A stretch of DNA of 5,308 bases from JBJEFI01 sp051873875 (GTDB lineage Bacteria; Bacillota; Bacilli; Bacillales; Bacillaceae_G): positions 1 to 5,308 of the forward strand of contig JBJEFI010000150.1 of assembly GCA_051873875.1 (NCBI GenBank), in the 5' to 3' direction. The notes below the pieces were generated by a model, which saw only the letters and a program-made list of their open reading frames with translations, did no database searches and was not told the origin of the DNA. A program made the translations under genes and the position numbers. This document shows, piece by piece, positions 4,231 to 5,308 of the stretch. Positions within the stretch are counted from its first letter, which is position 1; each line of letters opens with the position of its first letter.

Positions 4231-5121
4231 ATGATTGAAACAATTGAAGCGAAAAGTTTATTGCAAAAAGTAAAATTTGATGGTTCAAACTGGTTTGGTA
4301 TTACTTATAATATGAATTTGTATAAAGGTTGTTGTCATGGCTGTATTTATTGTGATAGTAGAAGTAATTGTTATCGGATTGATAATTTTGATAAGGTACG
4401 GGTAAAGGCAAATACAACTCGTATTTTAGAAAGAGAGTTAATGAGTAAACGGCAAAAAGGGGTTATCGGCATGGGCGCTATGTCGGATAGTTATAATCCT
4501 TTTGAGAAAAAGCTAGAAGTAACGCGAGATGCGTTAAAGCTAATAGCTCGTTATGGATATGGTGTATCCATTGAGACAAAAAGTCCGTTGATTACAAGAG
4601 ATATTGATTTATTTAAGGAAATTGCAAAGCACAATACAGTTATTCTTAAGTTGACAATCACGGCAGCAGACGATGTCCTTTCCAAAAAGATAGAGCAAAG
4701 GGTGCAAGTTAGCTCAGAGCGATTTCGAGCAATAAAAGAATTAAGTGAAGCAGGTATTTTTTGTGGCGTTTTGTTAACGCCTGTATTGCCTTTTATTACG
4801 GATACAGAAGAAAATATCCGAACGATTGTTAGACTGGCTTATGAAAATGGCGCAAAATTTGTTTATGGTGGCTATGGTGTAAGCTTAAGAGAGAATCAAC
4901 GAGATTATTTTTTAAAACATGTAGAACAAGTATTTCCAGGTATGGCTAATCGCTATCGAAAAATATATGGCAATACGTATTGGTGTAACAGTCCGAAAAT
5001 GGGTAGTCTTAAACATGTATTAGAATCTGAATGTAAGAAATATGGTCTCTTTTATAAAATGGAGGATATTATTAAAAACGGCAAAGGCAAAGATACATGT
5101 GAGCAATTACGTTTGTTTTGA
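4231..5121 (+). CDS. Radical SAM protein of the SPL-like (COG1533) family
   Basis: This is a 296-residue radical SAM enzyme. GCCHGCIYCDSR supplies the CX3CX2C ligands (Cys34, Cys38, Cys41) for the [4Fe-4S] cluster that cleaves S-adenosylmethionine. Later family motifs are GAMSDSYNPFEKKLEVTRDAL (82-102), SIETKSPLITRDIDLF (113-128), LTPVLPFITDTEENI (182-196) and a C-terminal EQLRLF. This pattern fits COG1533, often labelled 'DNA repair photolyase' or 'SPL family'. True spore photoproduct lyase carries an essential hydrogen-donor cysteine (Cys141 in B. subtilis SplB) in an ASCTSD context. By eye that region aligns with GAMSDS here, where methionine stands instead, so a bona fide SplB role is unlikely and the substrate is unknown. 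Further cysteines (178, 252, 268, 290) could hold another cofactor. It is monocistronic with a candidate promoter at 4156-4185. Confidence 0.9.
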   Translation: MIETIEAKSLLQKVKFDGSNWFGITYNMNLYKGCCHGCIYCDSRSNCYRIDNFDKVRVKANTTRILERELMSKRQKGVIGMGAMSDSYNPFEKKLEVTRDALKLIARYGYGVSIETKSPLITRDIDLFKEIAKHNTVILKLTITAADDVLSKKIEQRVQVSSERFRAIKELSEAGIFCGVLLTPVLPFITDTEENIRTIVRLAYENGAKFVYGGYGVSLRENQRDYFLKHVEQVFPGMANRYRKIYGNTYWCNSPKMGSLKHVLESECKKYGLFYKMEDIIKNGKGKDTCEQLRLF

Positions 5122-5156
5122 ATGAATAGGTAACAAAAGATACTTACTTATCCTGT

Positions 5157-5183
5157 AAATGACCTAAGTTGGTTTTCATTTTT
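5157..5183 (+). terminator. Possible terminator of the radical SAM gene
   Basis: AAATG and ACC pair with GGT and CATTT around the loop TAAGTT, with a three-base T bulge in the 3' arm. The hairpin is followed by more T (CATTTTTTG). It lies about 36 bases after the stop. The stem is interrupted and AT-rich, so this is only a plausible terminator. Confidence 0.4.
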
Positions 5184-5208
5184 TGAGCAAATAGATATGT
5201 TGGTGCAA

Positions 5209-5232
5209 ATTAGTCTCCTTTCAAAGACTAAT
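5209..5232. repeat. 8-bp inverted repeat in the terminal intergenic stretch
   Basis: ATTAGTCT (5209-5216) and AGACTAAT (5225-5232) form a perfect 8-bp stem with an 8-base loop (CCTTTCAA). No T tract follows on either strand, so it does not look like a terminator. It could be an operator or leader hairpin for a gene beyond the right edge. The rest of 5122-5308 shows no gene; the only frames are a few codons long. Confidence 0.5.
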
Positions 5233-5308
5233 GAAACGAATAAAAATGCTTATCTAAAGTAAGGTAACTTTGGTATTCTAGATTTCAAACAAAAAGGTTA
5301 ACCAATAA

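Overview
The window looks like chromosomal DNA of a low-GC Firmicute, most likely the Bacillus cereus group. The reasons are AT-rich codon use, strong AGGAGG-type ribosome binding sites, compact bidirectional terminators, a TetR regulator divergent from a YhgE/Pip-type membrane protein (compare the yhgD/yhgE pair of B. subtilis), and a roughly 150-bp structured intergenic element resembling the interspersed bcr repeats of that group. The species assignment is inference.

Left part (1-785). A reading frame entering from the left edge probably ends by a 4-base ATGA overlap with a 65-residue, two-helix membrane protein (27-224). A membrane-anchored hypothetical protein (305-703) follows. A bidirectional hairpin terminator (750-785) separates it from the convergent regulator.

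Centre (837-3062). This is a self-contained regulator/transport module: a TetR-family repressor (837-1460, minus) divergent from a six-helix ABC-2/YhgE-Pip-like membrane protein (1795-2991, plus). Between them lies a 42-bp near-perfect palindrome (1569-1610) overlapping candidate promoters in both directions, the expected place for the TetR operator. A 148-bp multi-hairpin element bounded by 5-bp TTTAC direct repeats (1617-1774) sits between the plus-strand promoter and the ribosome binding site. It looks like a short non-autonomous mobile repeat that has given the membrane-protein mRNA a folded leader. A second bidirectional terminator (3015-3062) closes the module and contains the stop codon of the convergent gene.

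Right part (3050-5308). There is an unrecognised 139-residue protein (minus), a YbaK/ProX-type aminoacyl-tRNA deacylase (3615-4100) with a strong intrinsic terminator, and a radical SAM protein of the COG1533 'SPL-like' family (4231-5121). The last 187 bases hold no gene, only inverted repeats.

I see no defence system, prophage, CRISPR array, tRNA or rRNA. The most interesting part is the tetR/yhgE-like intergenic region; the rest is ordinary chromosomal housekeeping and hypothetical genes.
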